Below, piece by piece: positions 10,998-21,240 of a stretch of DNA of 64,000 bases; positions within the stretch are counted from its first letter, which is position 1; the number at the start of each line of letters is the position of its first letter. A program made the translations under genes and the position numbers. This stretch comes from Datisca glomerata (taxonomy: Eukaryota; Streptophyta; Magnoliopsida; Cucurbitales; Datiscaceae), in the NCBI GenBank assembly GCA_003255025.1, contig QANY01009317.1, forward strand, positions 496,001 through 560,000, read 5' to 3'. The notes beneath the pieces were generated by a model that was not told the origin of the DNA, ran no database searches, and saw nothing but the letters and a program-made list of their open reading frames with translations.

Positions 10998-11974
10998 ATT
11001 CTCCTTCGAAATGATTTCTTTTTGTATATTCTCAATCGGTACTATCATGGTCGGACATCACTTGAGAATCATTGGCACCTTGGTCGAAACCTGGTTACCA
11101 TACAAACTACGCATCAAGGGGATAGTTTCAAATACCCATGCTTATTTAAACAAAAGAGAGTAATTCAGTATTCAACACATAAATAATTCAATACATCACT
11201 ACATAGAATTAAATAAATTATACCTGGAAGGAAAATGGACATCCATTGAGTGAATACCCATGAACAGCAACGGGGGATTTCAATGTTTTTTTTCTTGATC
11301 TTTAAGATCACCAAAAACAACATTTGTATTTTTCACAACTAATAATGATTTCATTGTTTTGGAGAACGAGAGGTCTCCTCATAGATATTGGTTGAACGCT
11401 TCAAGGTCGTCATCCAAAATCAACCATTTCTTCTCAATTAGGGTACGGTTCTCCTTCCCCAACACAAAATGCTCTAGCAAATAAATCAGAGCCATCTTGA
11501 CCAGATCAGAATCTGACTTATATTCAGAGCTCTTGAACTTCTCCTCCAACTCAGTCATGGTTATTGATTGGGCTTTGAAAAGTACAGATCAGAGAGTCTG
11601 TTGGGGCCACATGTCTTCTTCTCATCCCGGGCTTCACCGAACTTTAGTCTGGTAATCAAATAAAACTCTTCCTTGGAGAAGCACAATGACTCCTTATTGA
11701 TGAGAAAATGGATCTCCTCCTCAGATGGAGTGTCGTCCACATATTCATCCTCCTTGGCCAGCACCTGGTGGCACATAGTTGCTAAAAATTTTAGGAATGG
11801 GAGATCAAGGAGATGACCAAAGTATGTCTCCCTAAATAGGGAGAGTTGAGTAGTTTTCAGCTTGGTCTTGATAACCTCTATGTAGTGGGTATTGCACTTT
11901 TCATTGACCCTAGCTTTTGGAATATTGTTAACGTCATGGACGTATCTTAGTTTCATCTTTGGCGAAGCCATAAC
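10998..11974 (-). pseudogene. DUF1985 domain exons of the ULP-like gene
   Basis: Exon 11974-11224 opens VMASPKMKLRYV. It continues with the DUF1985 pattern: LFRETYFGHLLDLP, then FLINKESLCFSKEEFYLITRL (the F-S-x-x-E-(F/Y)-x-L-(V/I)-T-(G/R)-L signature), then a frameshift or stop near 11560. The next part is LVKMALIYLLEHFVLG with DDDLEAFNQYL, where a stop follows in place of the usual Trp. It ends GYSLNGCPFSFQ at a donor. The next exon (11140-10998) begins AWVFETIPLM, matching the W-x-F-E-x-I-P motif seen after DUF1985. DUF1985 is found only in plants and is typically joined to ULP1 in mobile elements. Start choice: ATG 11971 is the only good start after the acceptor. Confidence 0.8.
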
Positions 11975-12014
11975 CTGTAAAATATTCAAGGCAAACATAA
12001 GATCAGGAAATGTA

Positions 12015-12070
12015 CAGGATGATCGTGTAGTCCTCGTGTAGCCTACATGTGGCTTACACGACCCTCGTTT
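12015..12070. repeat. Short CGTGTAG motif cluster in first ULP-gene intron
   Basis: A few motif copies (GATCGTGTAGTCCTCGTG, GCTTACACGACCCTCG) inside the minus-strand intron bounded by donor 12271 and acceptor 11975. Confidence 0.7.
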
Positions 12071-12271
12071 AACCCATAAAATAGAGACTCACCGAGACCA
12101 GAACCTCAGAAACTCAGAAAATAAAAACTAAAAAACCTAGGAGAAAAAACCACTCAGAAACCCAGGAAAAAATATTAGAAACCCAAATAAACAACCTTGT
12201 TATTATTCGGACATCCACAAAAAATAGAAACCCAGAAATCCAGATAAACAATAAGAAACCCGAAAACTTAC

Positions 12272-12430
12272 CTTGTTGTTTTCCCTTGCTGTGGGAGATG
12301 AAGACTCAAGTTTTGTCTTGGTACTTACAAATAGTGAGCTTCTAAGTGATTCTAATACATTCTCCTTAACAAAGAATTGTAAATCACTATCCTTTAAAAT
12401 TTCAGCAACAGGGTAGGGGACATGGCTCCT
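12272..12430 (-). pseudogene. First coding exon of the ULP-like gene, derived from the TIR
   Basis: Reads LYRSHVPYPVAEILKDSDLQ, then an open frame to ARENNK and a consensus donor GTAAG (12271-12267). The first two thirds match the transposase N-terminal exon at 4880-5000 (LYRSHVPCPPTEILKDRDLQ). The last codon AAG is complete, and the next exon starts GTT ATG GCT TCG, so the frame passes straight into DUF1985. No upstream ATG in frame was seen, so the 5' end may be truncated. Alternatively the ATG at 11971 is the true start and this exon is leader. Confidence 0.6.
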
Positions 12431-13520
12431 ATAAAGAATTTTGATGAATAGTCATCATGTAGACAATTTGTCCTATAATAAGTCCTACACGAGGACTGCA
12501 CGATGGTCGTGTAGTACTCGTGTAGTGTAATAGATGCTACACGATGTTCGTGAACTACTGAAGAAGTTTATGATGCACTACACGATAATCGTGTAGGGTA
12601 CATGAGGTCTACACAGGACTCGTGTATCCTGAGTGTAGCCTACACTATGACTACAAGAAACTCGTGTACCTTGTGTGTAGTCTACACGAGACTTATGTAC
12701 CCTATGTGTAGTTTACACGATGATTACACGAGGCTCGTATACCCTGCGTGTAGTCTACACGATGATTACACGAGGTTCGTCTAGTACTCATGTAGAACTG
12801 GTTTAAAACTACATCATCATCTTGTAGCGATCCTGTACAATAAATGATCTTCAAACAATGTTCCAAAAAGAAGAAAACTAATAAAGCTTCCCAAAGAACT
12901 CATGAAAATGAAGACCCATGAAAGAAGGAAGAAGATAAGTAAATATTACTAGAAAGAAGAAAACAAAACTTATACATATTCCAGAGAGAAGAACAAACAA
13001 TCCTTTATTGTTGCAGGAAGAAGGAAGAAGATGAAGAAGTAGACAAATAAGAAGACGAAGAAGAAAACGAAGAAGAAAATGAAGATGAAAATGAAGAAGA
13101 AAACAAAGAAGAAGTAGAAAAAAATGAAAAAAAGAAGAAGTAGAAATGTGGTGGGTAGGGAGGTTTTGAGTGTAAAGTCACTAGACTATGAAATTTGGTT
13201 GGACAGCTTGTAAGAAGGGCAATGAGGGAAAAAAGGTGAAAAAGTGAAGGAAAAGTGAGCCTGGGGCCAAGGTAAGTAAAAATTAATGATAGAGTCTATT
13301 TCTGCAATACAATTAGTTTAGGGGTCAAGTTTAGTAAAAAACCCGTTTATCTTCTTTTGTTGATTTTGGGACCCACGTGTTACAAGTGTTCACATAACAT
13401 GTCACATTAACAAATCCGTTAAAATTTACAAAGTAATATTTACAGATGACTAAACGGAAACGTTAACTAAAGTTAGAGGATGAAATAAAGAATTTTTAAA
13501 ATGCGATGGCCAAAGAGGCA
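12300..13520 (-). repeat. MULE right terminal inverted repeat
   Basis: Inverted counterpart of the left terminal repeat, with the same order of blocks read on the minus strand. Outer AT-rich end, CACGTG block near 13374, GAA-rich tract 13020-13150 (complement of the left TTC tract), motif array 12440-12840, then the transposase-like coding exon whose homology ends near 12300. Its inner end supplies the first exon of the minus-strand gene. Confidence 0.8.
12440..12840. repeat. CTACACGATG/CATCGTGTAG array in right TIR
   Basis: Counterpart of the left-TIR array. The inner part is tandem units of about 50 bp (GTGTAGTCTACACGATGATT, then ACACGAGGCTCG) at 12650-12800. Confidence 0.85.
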
Positions 13521-13535
13521 AGATCAGAAATTATA

Positions 13536-14643
13536 CTAGTTACTTAAATGCATTTATGAATTAAAGCAAGCATATAGATATTGAAATCTTATCATTGATG
13601 AGATTATTAAATCATATGGCTTCGATCAAAATGTTGACGAAAACTTGTGTTTATAAATACATCAAAGATAAGATAGTGATTTTCTTAGTTCTTTATGTTG
13701 TTGATATTTTACTCATTGGGAATGATGTACAAACTTTGTCAAAAGTAAAGAAGTGGTTAGTTGAGAAATTCAAAATAAAGGATTTGGAATAGGCGAGCTA
13801 TGTTCTAGGCATTCAAATCCTAAGGGATAGAAAGAACAAGCTCTTTACAATTTCTCAGACATCTTATATTGATAAGGTGTTGGAGAAATTCTTTATGGTG
13901 AATTCCAAGAAATGTCAACTACTGACCAGACATGGAATTGTCTTCTCCAAAAAGTAATGTCCTAAGACACCTGAGGAGGAAGATGATATGAGAAAAGTTC
14001 TTTATGCTTTAGTTGTCGATAGTCACACGTATTCCATGTTGTGTACGAGACCAGACATCTGTTATACGATAGGGATTGTGAGTCGTTATCAATCAAATCA
14101 TGGTTTAGAACATTGGATTGCAGTAAAGCACATTCTCAAGTATCTTAGGAGAACGAGAAACTATATGCTTGTTTATTCAGGTGGAGACTTGAACCCCACT
14201 AGATATACTGATTTTGATTTTCAATCATACAGAAATAGTCAAAAGTCGACGTATAAATCAGTATTCAACCTAGGTGGAGGAGTTGTAGTCTAGAGAAGTA
14301 TTAAACAATCCAGTATTGCAGATCAATTTTGGAAGCCAAATATATAGCAGTTTGTAAAGCTGCAAAAGAAGCAGTATGACTCAGAAAGTTCCATACTGAT
14401 TTAGAAGTAGTTCCAAATATGGACAAGCCATTGATCCTGTATTGTGACAACAGTGGGGAGGTAGAGAATTTCAAAAAACCGAGAAGTCACAAGAGAGGCA
14501 AGCACATAGAGAGGACATATCATCTTGTAAGAGAGACCGTGCATCGAAAAGATGTGACTGTTATGAAGATAGCGTCAGATCAGAACCTGACTGATCCTTT
14601 TACCAAGACAATTCATGTAAAGTCAATTAAGGGTCATGTGTGA
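13536..14643 (+). pseudogene. Ty1/copia RT C-terminal half and RNase H, 5' truncated
   Basis: Starts inside the RT (LKQAYRY near 13563; SYGFDQNVDE), passes the active-site strand (FLVLYVVDILLIGND near 13690), SKKCQLLTRHGIVFSK, the RNase H entry (CTRPDICYTIGIVSRYQSN; HWIAVKHILKYLRRTR), LYCDNSGEV, HIERTYHLVRE and DQNLTDPFTKTI, and ends with a TGA at 14641. The catalytic Y-V-D-D is Y-V-V-D. Stops occur at about 13790, 13954, 14291, 14346 and 14377. Protease, integrase and gag are missing because the copy begins at the MULE edge. It belongs to the same family as the minus-strand body at 36.4-39.8 kb. Confidence 0.85.
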
Positions 14644-14673
14644 AACATAGGGTTGAGAGAGATGCCATATTTA

Positions 14674-14693
14674 CTTTAGGGAAAGTGAGAGAT
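14674..14693 (+). other. Polypurine tract before the 3' LTR
   Basis: The purine-rich GGGAAAGTGAGAGA lies directly before the LTR start TGTTGGG at 14694, the position at which copia plus-strand DNA synthesis is primed. Confidence 0.6.
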
Positions 14694-16704
14694 TGTTGGG
14701 TGTAGTGCCCTCAAAGCATTTTTTTGACATTTTATGAATGCATGTGATTTAAATCCGGGTCATTGACGTGGACAAACATTTTAGTGAATGTACTTTATAT
14801 AATAAGATTATATATGATAGGACCAATGTGGATTGATATCTTTATTAACTTGATGTTTATCATAAAGATTTAATACACATCAATCTGATGATCATATATA
14901 GATCAGTCTGAATCCTGAGTAGTCATGAACTCTTATGCATATGTCTACTGAATCTTTTGATTCACTCGTTAATGTTTGTTTGTAAAAAAGGGAAGTGATT
15001 TTTGTTTTGGAGATTCACTGATATAGATGGCTGGGAACATGATTATACAAGATTTGGAATACAAGCTTTTCAAACGGATCTTATATTGGTTCCCTTAAGT
15101 GTTAATTGTGGAACTGAATGGTTACTGATCTCAAATTTATAATAAGATTATACTAGTAAATTAATGGTACTTAAGGATCAAGAGGTAATAAGAATGATAA
15201 AATGGTAATTTTGAACAGCTATAATTTAAGAACCAATAATTGGAGGACATAACTACATGAAATAATTATATCAATGGACTACACGAGAATACTCTGTAAA
15301 TACATTCTGTAATCTCTAAGAGTGCAATTTCATATTTATAGTGGAGTAATAATGAAATTAATAAATAAGATTATTTAATTAAAGAGTTCAATTAATAATC
15401 TTGTTTATTAGAGCTTAGAATTATGGATCCATGATTCCCAAGTCACCATTGTACCAGACAGTCTAAGGTGTGAATATTTCAGGACATGAGAAAAGTACTA
15501 CCTTGCAAAAAGAATTATATTTCCAGGACAAGTACATAATTGTGAGATAATTGTATGTGATTAATTAATTAAAAATTAATTATTTAATTATTTAAAGTAA
15601 TTTTTAGAAATTAAAAATAAATAATTATATCGATTAATTTTATAATTATCGATAAGTGAGATAGCGTATCTAATTTGTGAAGTCAGATAATGTTAAATTA
15701 TTAATAGATAATAAATCAAAATTTGAATAAACTAAATCTGTTATTTATTAACTATTAGCTGGTTGATAGGGATGATTAGATAAGTTAATTATGAATTAAC
15801 TGATATCTAGATGATTAAACTAAATAATAAATTTACAGAAATTACCAAGTAGCATGTTGGACTGCCACATGTCAAGCACTGATTGAGAATCAAAGATTGA
15901 CATGGACTACTATAGTGTCACGTGCCACTATAGTGACATGTGGCACACCGTAGTGCCTCGTGGTACTATAGTAGTGCCGTGAGACTGCAGTGCCATGAGG
16001 CATTGTGACACCTCACAGCATACTGCAGTGCCGTGTGACATTGCAATGGTGCACAATTGTAGTAGGGTCTACTGCGATGACACATTTGTAATTAATTTAT
16101 TATTTTATTTATATCTCTAAAAATATGATGTACCTTGACCTAGAAAATATATATTTATATTATTCTATTGGCCTCAATACTAGAATCAGTTTAAAACTGT
16201 GCATCTGTTATAAGGGTGAAACTCTCTGAGATTAAATAGTTAACCTAAAGCTCTGTGAGTTAATCATTTATTTTCACTCACAAATTTTTGTCTTACAAAA
16301 ATTAGTCATTCTCTAAAATCTTTAGATATCATGTGTTGAGTACATATGGAGAAAGAAAATTGTTCTTGATATATTCTACGTGCTCACACACGTTCTAGTG
16401 TGTTTGAGAATTGACTTGGAAGATCGTGGTCTGGATTTTGAAATCCGTTGTTCGTGGGATAACAAGATCGTAGTTTGCAATGACGTTTGACTAGACTACA
16501 CGAGGTATATATTCTATATTCATGTATGTCTTTAATTTAATATATAAATATATAATGGATCTGAATGAAAAAAAGTTTTTAGTAAGAGATTTTATTTTAG
16601 AGACTCTAGCATCGCGTTTGTTTTCGTTTTAGCGAAAAAGATTCAGTTTTAATACATTTTTAAAAGCCCCACGCTTCCTCCGCACGAGCATCGCGTTTCC
16701 AGCA
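14694..16704 (+). mobile_element. Copia 3' LTR, 2.0 kb (plus orientation)
   Basis: Begins TGTTGGGTGTAGTGCCCTC and ends GCGTTTCCAGCA. The same sequence, reverse complemented, recurs at 29855-32042, 34110-36356 and 41059-43023. Inside, near 15900-16080, is a GTGCC/GGCAC-rich stretch that recurs in the other copies. No second plus-strand LTR is in the window, so target duplications cannot be tested. Confidence 0.85.
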
Positions 16705-17313
16705 AATATATCGATGTTTAAACGTACCCGCCCTCGATCCCTGGGCGCGGTTCATGTGTCAGCCGCCCTTGGGCTACCGTGGGGATGGTTTGATGAATAA
16801 GCTGCGCTCAGGCATCCTGTGGGCGGAACGGTGGAGAAACGGGCCTCAGACTCCCTGTGGGTGGCTCTAAAGGAAACTTCATGCACACAAGCATGCTTTC
16901 AAGTTGCACATGGACACACCTTCAGGTTTAAGCTTGTGCACGTGTTTTGCTCTTTCGAGCAAGTGATATTGTCGTACCATCTTCTTATTGTCTTTTCACT
17001 TTGTAGGTCAACCCGATGTTATGGTTAATGTACGAGCTTTCATGATGGTTATTAGACTTGCTGAGTTTTCACGAGACATGGTTAATGAGTGAGTTTTCAC
17101 GATGGCTGCCTATCTTCTTGGGAAATTTGTATCATATGCTAGATCGTTTTCAAAGAGATCTCAGAGTAACTTTTGGAGGTACAAGATCAACTTTTATGTT
17201 GATTTGTCCTTCTTGAAGATGTTCATCTGGGAGAGGTTCCCAATGTGTGCCCCTTCCTGGTCTCCGGTCGTGCAATCATATGAGGGTTTTTTCGATCCGC
17301 CTCGGGCATAGGC
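16705..17313. other. No gene seen; GC-richer block of unknown origin
   Basis: The block 16725-16870 is noticeably richer in G and C than its surroundings (GGGCGCGGTTCATGTGTCAG; CCTGTGGGCGGAACGG). I recognise no family. Short open frames (16819-17028, 17102-17311) have no recognisable motif. Confidence 0.35.
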
Positions 17314-18578
17314 GTAATCCAGTAATAGACATCGGAAGCATTAGAATTTTCCTACTGATATCAATGTCTTCGGGTACTTCAAGGCAAGACCCAATACCCT
17401 TTGTCAGAACGGCTACACCAAGGATGTGAAGTATGACCCTTTTTCGGGGAGGACATCAACTTGGGCATGGTTGGTTCTCCCCTCCGGCTCTCAAATACTG
17501 ACGCAATTAGACTGGCCATTCTGACGACATCGACACTCCTGGTAGTGACTGAGCGCAAGGGCAAGTCCAGGCTGAACGAATTTTTGAGCATTTGCTACCT
17601 GTGAAACTGAATTTCTCGCCAATTCGGTATTGATGAGTGCATTCCATCAAGGAGGTGACCATGCCTTTAAATTAGATAAGCCTTTAAATACTGGATGGTA
17701 GAGGCGCATTGCCATCGTAATGTAGCAGCATCTTTCCACGTTCCTCAGACCGCCCGCAAGCCCAACGTGACCACCTAAATGAAGAGGTATTGGGGGGCCC
17801 TGGCTGATTTGTGGCAGTAGTACCTTGAATCTCCTCATGTTGATTTGCCAGAGGAAAATATTTACAATGGGAACTTGATGCTGCCGGACATGAAACCACC
17901 TCCTAGCAAGGAGTGAGCAAGAATGCCTCTCCGAGCTCATGAAAGACTTAGGGTTTTTCATTAAACTAGACACCTAGACTAACCATTTTGTAAAAATCAA
18001 CATTTACACTAATTTTTGTTTACCCTGACCCCTGGCGCACCTTCCACTCAAAATTTCTTTATAAAGTTACATGTTTACCCTTCATTTTCTTCTTCATTTT
18101 CTTCCTTCATTCTTTCTGGAACATGTATAAGTTTTGTTTTGTTTTTAATTTCAGGAAAACCTGAATTTTCACGGGTTTTTCTTGTTCATGAATTTTCTAG
18201 GAATATTTATTTATTTTCTTTTTTTATGAACATTGTTTGAAAATTATTATTTTCTTTTTTTTCTGGAAAGCTTGAATTTTGGATGAAGAAGAAGAAGAAA
18301 TTTGATGGATTTTTGCCCAAATTTGATGGATTTTTGCCCAAATTTGAGAGAGGGAAACCCATAAAGAGAGAAAGAGAGCGAGAAAATGGATTTTGTTAAT
18401 TTTATACTATACGATGGGGTACACTGGCGTCGTGTAGTCATTGTGTAGACTACACAGTGGATACACGACGTCAATGTACCCCCATCGTGTAGACTACACG
18501 ATGGTTACATGACGCTAGTGTACTTAACGTGTAGTCTATACGATGGATACACGAGAATCTTCGGTCAATCATACTTTT
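17314..18578. repeat. Tandem duplication unit A, about 1.27 kb
   Basis: Directly repeated at 18585-19810. Landmarks: AGTAATAGAC at 17321 and 18592 (offset 1271), and TCATACTTTT at 18569 and 19801 (offset 1232; the difference is small deletions). The unit holds an unrecognised 650 bp block, then a MULE-type terminal sequence (from about 17960), then a CTACACGATG-type array. Confidence 0.9.
18410..18560. repeat. CATCGTGTAG/CTACACGATG palindrome array
   Basis: Contains a perfect odd palindrome at 18483-18503: arms CATCGTGTAG and CTACACGATG around one A. Spacers are of the form GGATACACGACGTCAATGTA. Confidence 0.9.
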
Positions 18579-18584
18579 ATGGGC

Positions 18585-19810
18585 GTCATCCAGTAATAGA
18601 CTTCGGAAGCATCAGACTTTCCCTACTGATATCAACATCTTCGGGTACTTCAAGGCACGACCCAATACCCTTTGTCTGAACGGCTACACCAAGGATGTGA
18701 AGTATGACCCTTTTTCGGGGAGGACATCAACTTGGGCATGGGTGGTTCTCCCCTCCGGCTCTCAAATACTGACGCAATTAGACTGGCCATTCTGACGACA
18801 TCGACACTCCTGGTATGACTGAGCGCAAGGGCGAGTTCGGGGTGAACGACTTTTTGATCATTTTCTACCAATGCAACTGAATTGCTCGCCAATTTGGTAT
18901 TTGATGAGTGCATTCCATCAAGGAGGTGACCATGCCTTTAATTTATATAAGCCTTTGAGTACTGGATGGTAGAGGCGCATAGCCATCGCAACGTAGCAGC
19001 ATCTTTCCACGTTCCTCAGTCCACCCGCAAGTCCAACGTGACCACCTAAATGAAGAGGTATTGAGGGGCCTTGGCTGATTTGTGGCAGTAGTACCTTGAA
19101 TCTTCTTCTGTTGATTTGCCAGAGAAAAATATTTACAATGAGGACTTGACGCTGTGGAACATGAAACCACCTCCTAGCAAGGAGTGAGCAAGAAGGCCTC
19201 TCCGAGCTCGTGAAAGACTTAGGGTTTTTCATTAAACTAGACACCTAGACTAACCATTTTATAAAAATCAACCCTTACACTAATTTTTGTTTACCCTGAC
19301 CCCTGACGCACCTTCCACTCAAAATATCTTTGTGAAGTTACCTGTTTACCTTTCATTTTCTTCTTCATTCTTTCTGGAACATGTATAAGTTTTGTTTTGT
19401 TTTTAATTTCTGGAAAACCTGAATTTTCATGGGTTTTTCTTGTTCATGAATTTTCTAGGAATATTTATTTATTTTCTTTTTTTTATGAACGCTGTTTGAA
19501 GTTCATTATTTTCTTTTTTCTGGAAAGCTTGAATTTTGGATGAAGAAGAAGAAGAAATTTGATGGGATTTTGCCCAAGTTTGAGAGAGAGAAACCCATAG
19601 AGAGAGAGAGAGAGAAAATGGATTTTGTTAATTTTATACTATACGATGGGGTACACTAGCATCGTGTAGTCATTGTGTAGACTACATGGTGGATACATGA
19701 CGTCAATGTACCACCATCGTGTAGACTACACGATGACTGCATAACGCTAGTGTACTTATCGTGTAGTCTACACGATGGATACACGAGAATCTTCAGTCAA
19801 TCATACTTTT
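18585..19810. repeat. Tandem duplication unit B
   Basis: Second copy of the preceding unit. The two differ by scattered substitutions and short deletions, so the duplication is not very recent. In both copies the first 650 bp give the reading GYFKARPNTLCLNGYTKDVK (17370 and 18640), plus later fragments with stops. The protein is not one I recognise. Confidence 0.9.
19640..19790. repeat. CATCGTGTAG/CTACACGATG palindrome array (duplicate)
   Basis: Copy of the array at 18410-18560 carried by the tandem duplication. Perfect palindrome at 19715-19735. Confidence 0.9.
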
Positions 19811-20064
19811 AAAATTGAAAAATAAAATATAGTCTCAAGTATTTGAAAAATTCATTAAAAATTTTAATGTTTTTGGTCTGTTAAACTTTCAGAGGGTGTA
19901 ACTTTTGACTCGAGTTGAACCACGTGACCTGTAAGATATCAAATCGAAGCTTATTTAGATATATACACGTGCAATGAGGTTTAACCATCGTATCCCAGTT
20001 TCATTCCCAAAAACACTATTTTAAGTACTTTTGGAGGCTCGAAAGTTATTTTGATCGTAAATTT

Positions 20065-20555
20065 GGGTACACGATGGGTACCCGATTCCAGTGTACTCAT
20101 CGTGTAGTCTACACGATGGCTACACGACCCCAGTGTACCCATCATGTAGACTACATGATCACTACATTAAGTCAATGTACCCATCGTGTAGGCTACACGA
20201 TAACTACACGATGCCAGTGTACCCATCATGTAGACTACACGATCACTACATGATGCCAATGTATCCATTATGTAGGTTACACGATAACTACACTGGTATC
20301 ATGTAGTTATCGTGTAGACTACACAATGGGTACACTAGCATCGTATAGACTACATGATGGGTAGACTTGCATCATGTAGCCATCGTGTAGACTACACGAT
20401 GGGTACACTAGTATCGTGTGCCATCATGTAGACTACACGATGTGTACACTAGCATCGTGTAGTCTACACGATGGGTACACTAGCATCGTGTAGCCTACAC
20501 GATGAATACACTGGCATCGTGTAGACTACACGATGACACTGACATCGTGTAGAGT
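20065..20555. repeat. Largest palindrome array of the second MULE
   Basis: Many copies of arms CATCGTGTAG and CTACACGATG around one variable base (perfect at 20098-20118). From about 20450 the period is exactly 31 bp (GCATCGTGTAG starts at 20452, 20483 and 20514), so palindrome plus spacer GGTACACTAG form the unit. Elsewhere the spacing is less regular. Confidence 0.9.
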
Positions 20556-20709
20556 ACTAACTTCCTCTTCCATAAAATTGGATGTTAAGAATATGAGAAA
20601 TTACCGATAAAAAAACCACGTGAATGACGCTCCAAAAATGAGCGAGAAAGGGTTAAAATAAAGTGAAACGTCAAAGAAGAACTAGAAGAAGGAATTATTT
20701 CCCAAGAAT

Positions 20710-20825
20710 GGGCAAAAACCCATTTCAGATTTGGTTTGTGGCTAAATCTGGTTTAGATCTGTAAAAATAGGCAAAAAACCCATTTTAGATCTGTGAAAAT
20801 AGGCAAAAACCCATTTTAGATCTAG
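20710..20825 (+). repeat. 32 bp tandem unit inside the second MULE
   Basis: The unit TTTAGATCTGTGAAAATAGG followed by CAAAAACCCAT occurs two to three times in a row (20752, 20784, partial at 20710 and 20815). Confidence 0.75.
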
Positions 20826-21240
20826 GTCAAACCTGGTTTGTCTTCTTCAGTTGCAGAGATTCGCTCATCTTCTTTGTCTTTTTTGGCAAGAACGAAGAGG
20901 TCGTCTCCTTCGGTTCATGCATGTTTTTTGGGCAAAAATTCATTTTATAAAGAGAGAGCTTGAGCAGATCTAAAAATGAAGAAGTGGAAAAAAATGAAAA
21001 ATGAAGAAGGAGAAATGAGGTGAAGGTTAAACATGTAACTCACAAAGACATTTTGAGTGGAAGGTGGTCAGAGGGTCAGGGTAAACAAAAATTAATGTAA
21101 TGGTTGATTTTTGCAAAATGGTTAGTCTAGGGGTCTAGTACTGAAGGCTAAAGCTCAAACAAGAAGAGAAAAGTGAAGTTCGGTTGCGTTCGAGAGGAGA
21201 AGAGAAGGGTATTGGGTAAAACTTAAAGTCTAAAACCTAT

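Larger units (their letters stand above)
8065..12430 (-). pseudogene. DUF1985-linker-ULP1 (C48) protease-like gene of the MULE
   Basis: Multi-exon minus-strand gene read from splice sites and codon phase. Approximate exons: 12430-12272, 11974-11224, 11140-10998, 10912-10846, 10646-9630, 9239-9149, 9067-8978, 8688-8301, 8212-8065. Order of parts: short transposase-like N-terminus, DUF1985 domain, Glu/Lys-rich linker, C48 cysteine-peptidase domain. Family members are related to SUMO proteases, but their function in MULEs is unknown. Several junctions preserve frame exactly (phase 0 at 12272/11974; phase 2 at 9630/9239; phase 0 at 9149/9067). In-frame stops (for example in the DUF1985 N-Q-Y-L-stop-G-D-L-S-F stretch, and two in the linker), a frameshift near 8600 and a mutated donor at 8300 mark it as a pseudogene. 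It converges on the transposase gene. Confidence 0.8.
3525..13535. mobile_element. Large MULE with ULP1-like accessory gene (Kaonashi/CUMULE-like)
   Basis: The segment is bounded by long inverted repeats (3545-5010 against 12300-13520). It holds a MuDR-type transposase pseudogene on the plus strand and a convergent DUF1985 plus ULP1-peptidase pseudogene on the minus strand. That gene pair is known from Mutator-like elements that carry ULP-like genes, such as Kaonashi in Arabidopsis and related elements in melon. The exact ends and the expected 9 bp target duplication could not be fixed, because similarity fades outward of 3545 and 13520. Both genes carry stops and frameshifts, so the copy is not autonomous. 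Confidence 0.85.
17960..21147. mobile_element. Second, non-autonomous MULE with terminal inverted repeats
   Basis: Left end (CTAGACTAACCATTTTGTAAA at 17975) and right end (reverse complement of about 21001-21147, CTAGACTAACCATTTTGCAA) are inverted repeats over at least 140 bp, through TTTGTTTACCCTGACC and CTTCCACTCAAAAT. The ends resemble the terminal repeat of the 10 kb MULE (CTTACCTTGGCCCTGATCCC). No transposase is present. The left end occurs twice (17960 and 19228) because of the tandem duplication. Three CTACACGATG-type arrays lie inside. Confidence 0.7.

Noticed and set aside
17647..19244. Two similar 108-codon minus-strand frames as a gene pair
   Set aside because: They are the same stretch in the two tandem duplicates. 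The better reading is on the other strand, and no domain is recognisable in the minus frames.
20065..20555. CRISPR-like array
   Set aside because: The repeats are palindromic and regular in part, but the spacers are also repeated, there are no cas genes, and the DNA is plant nuclear.
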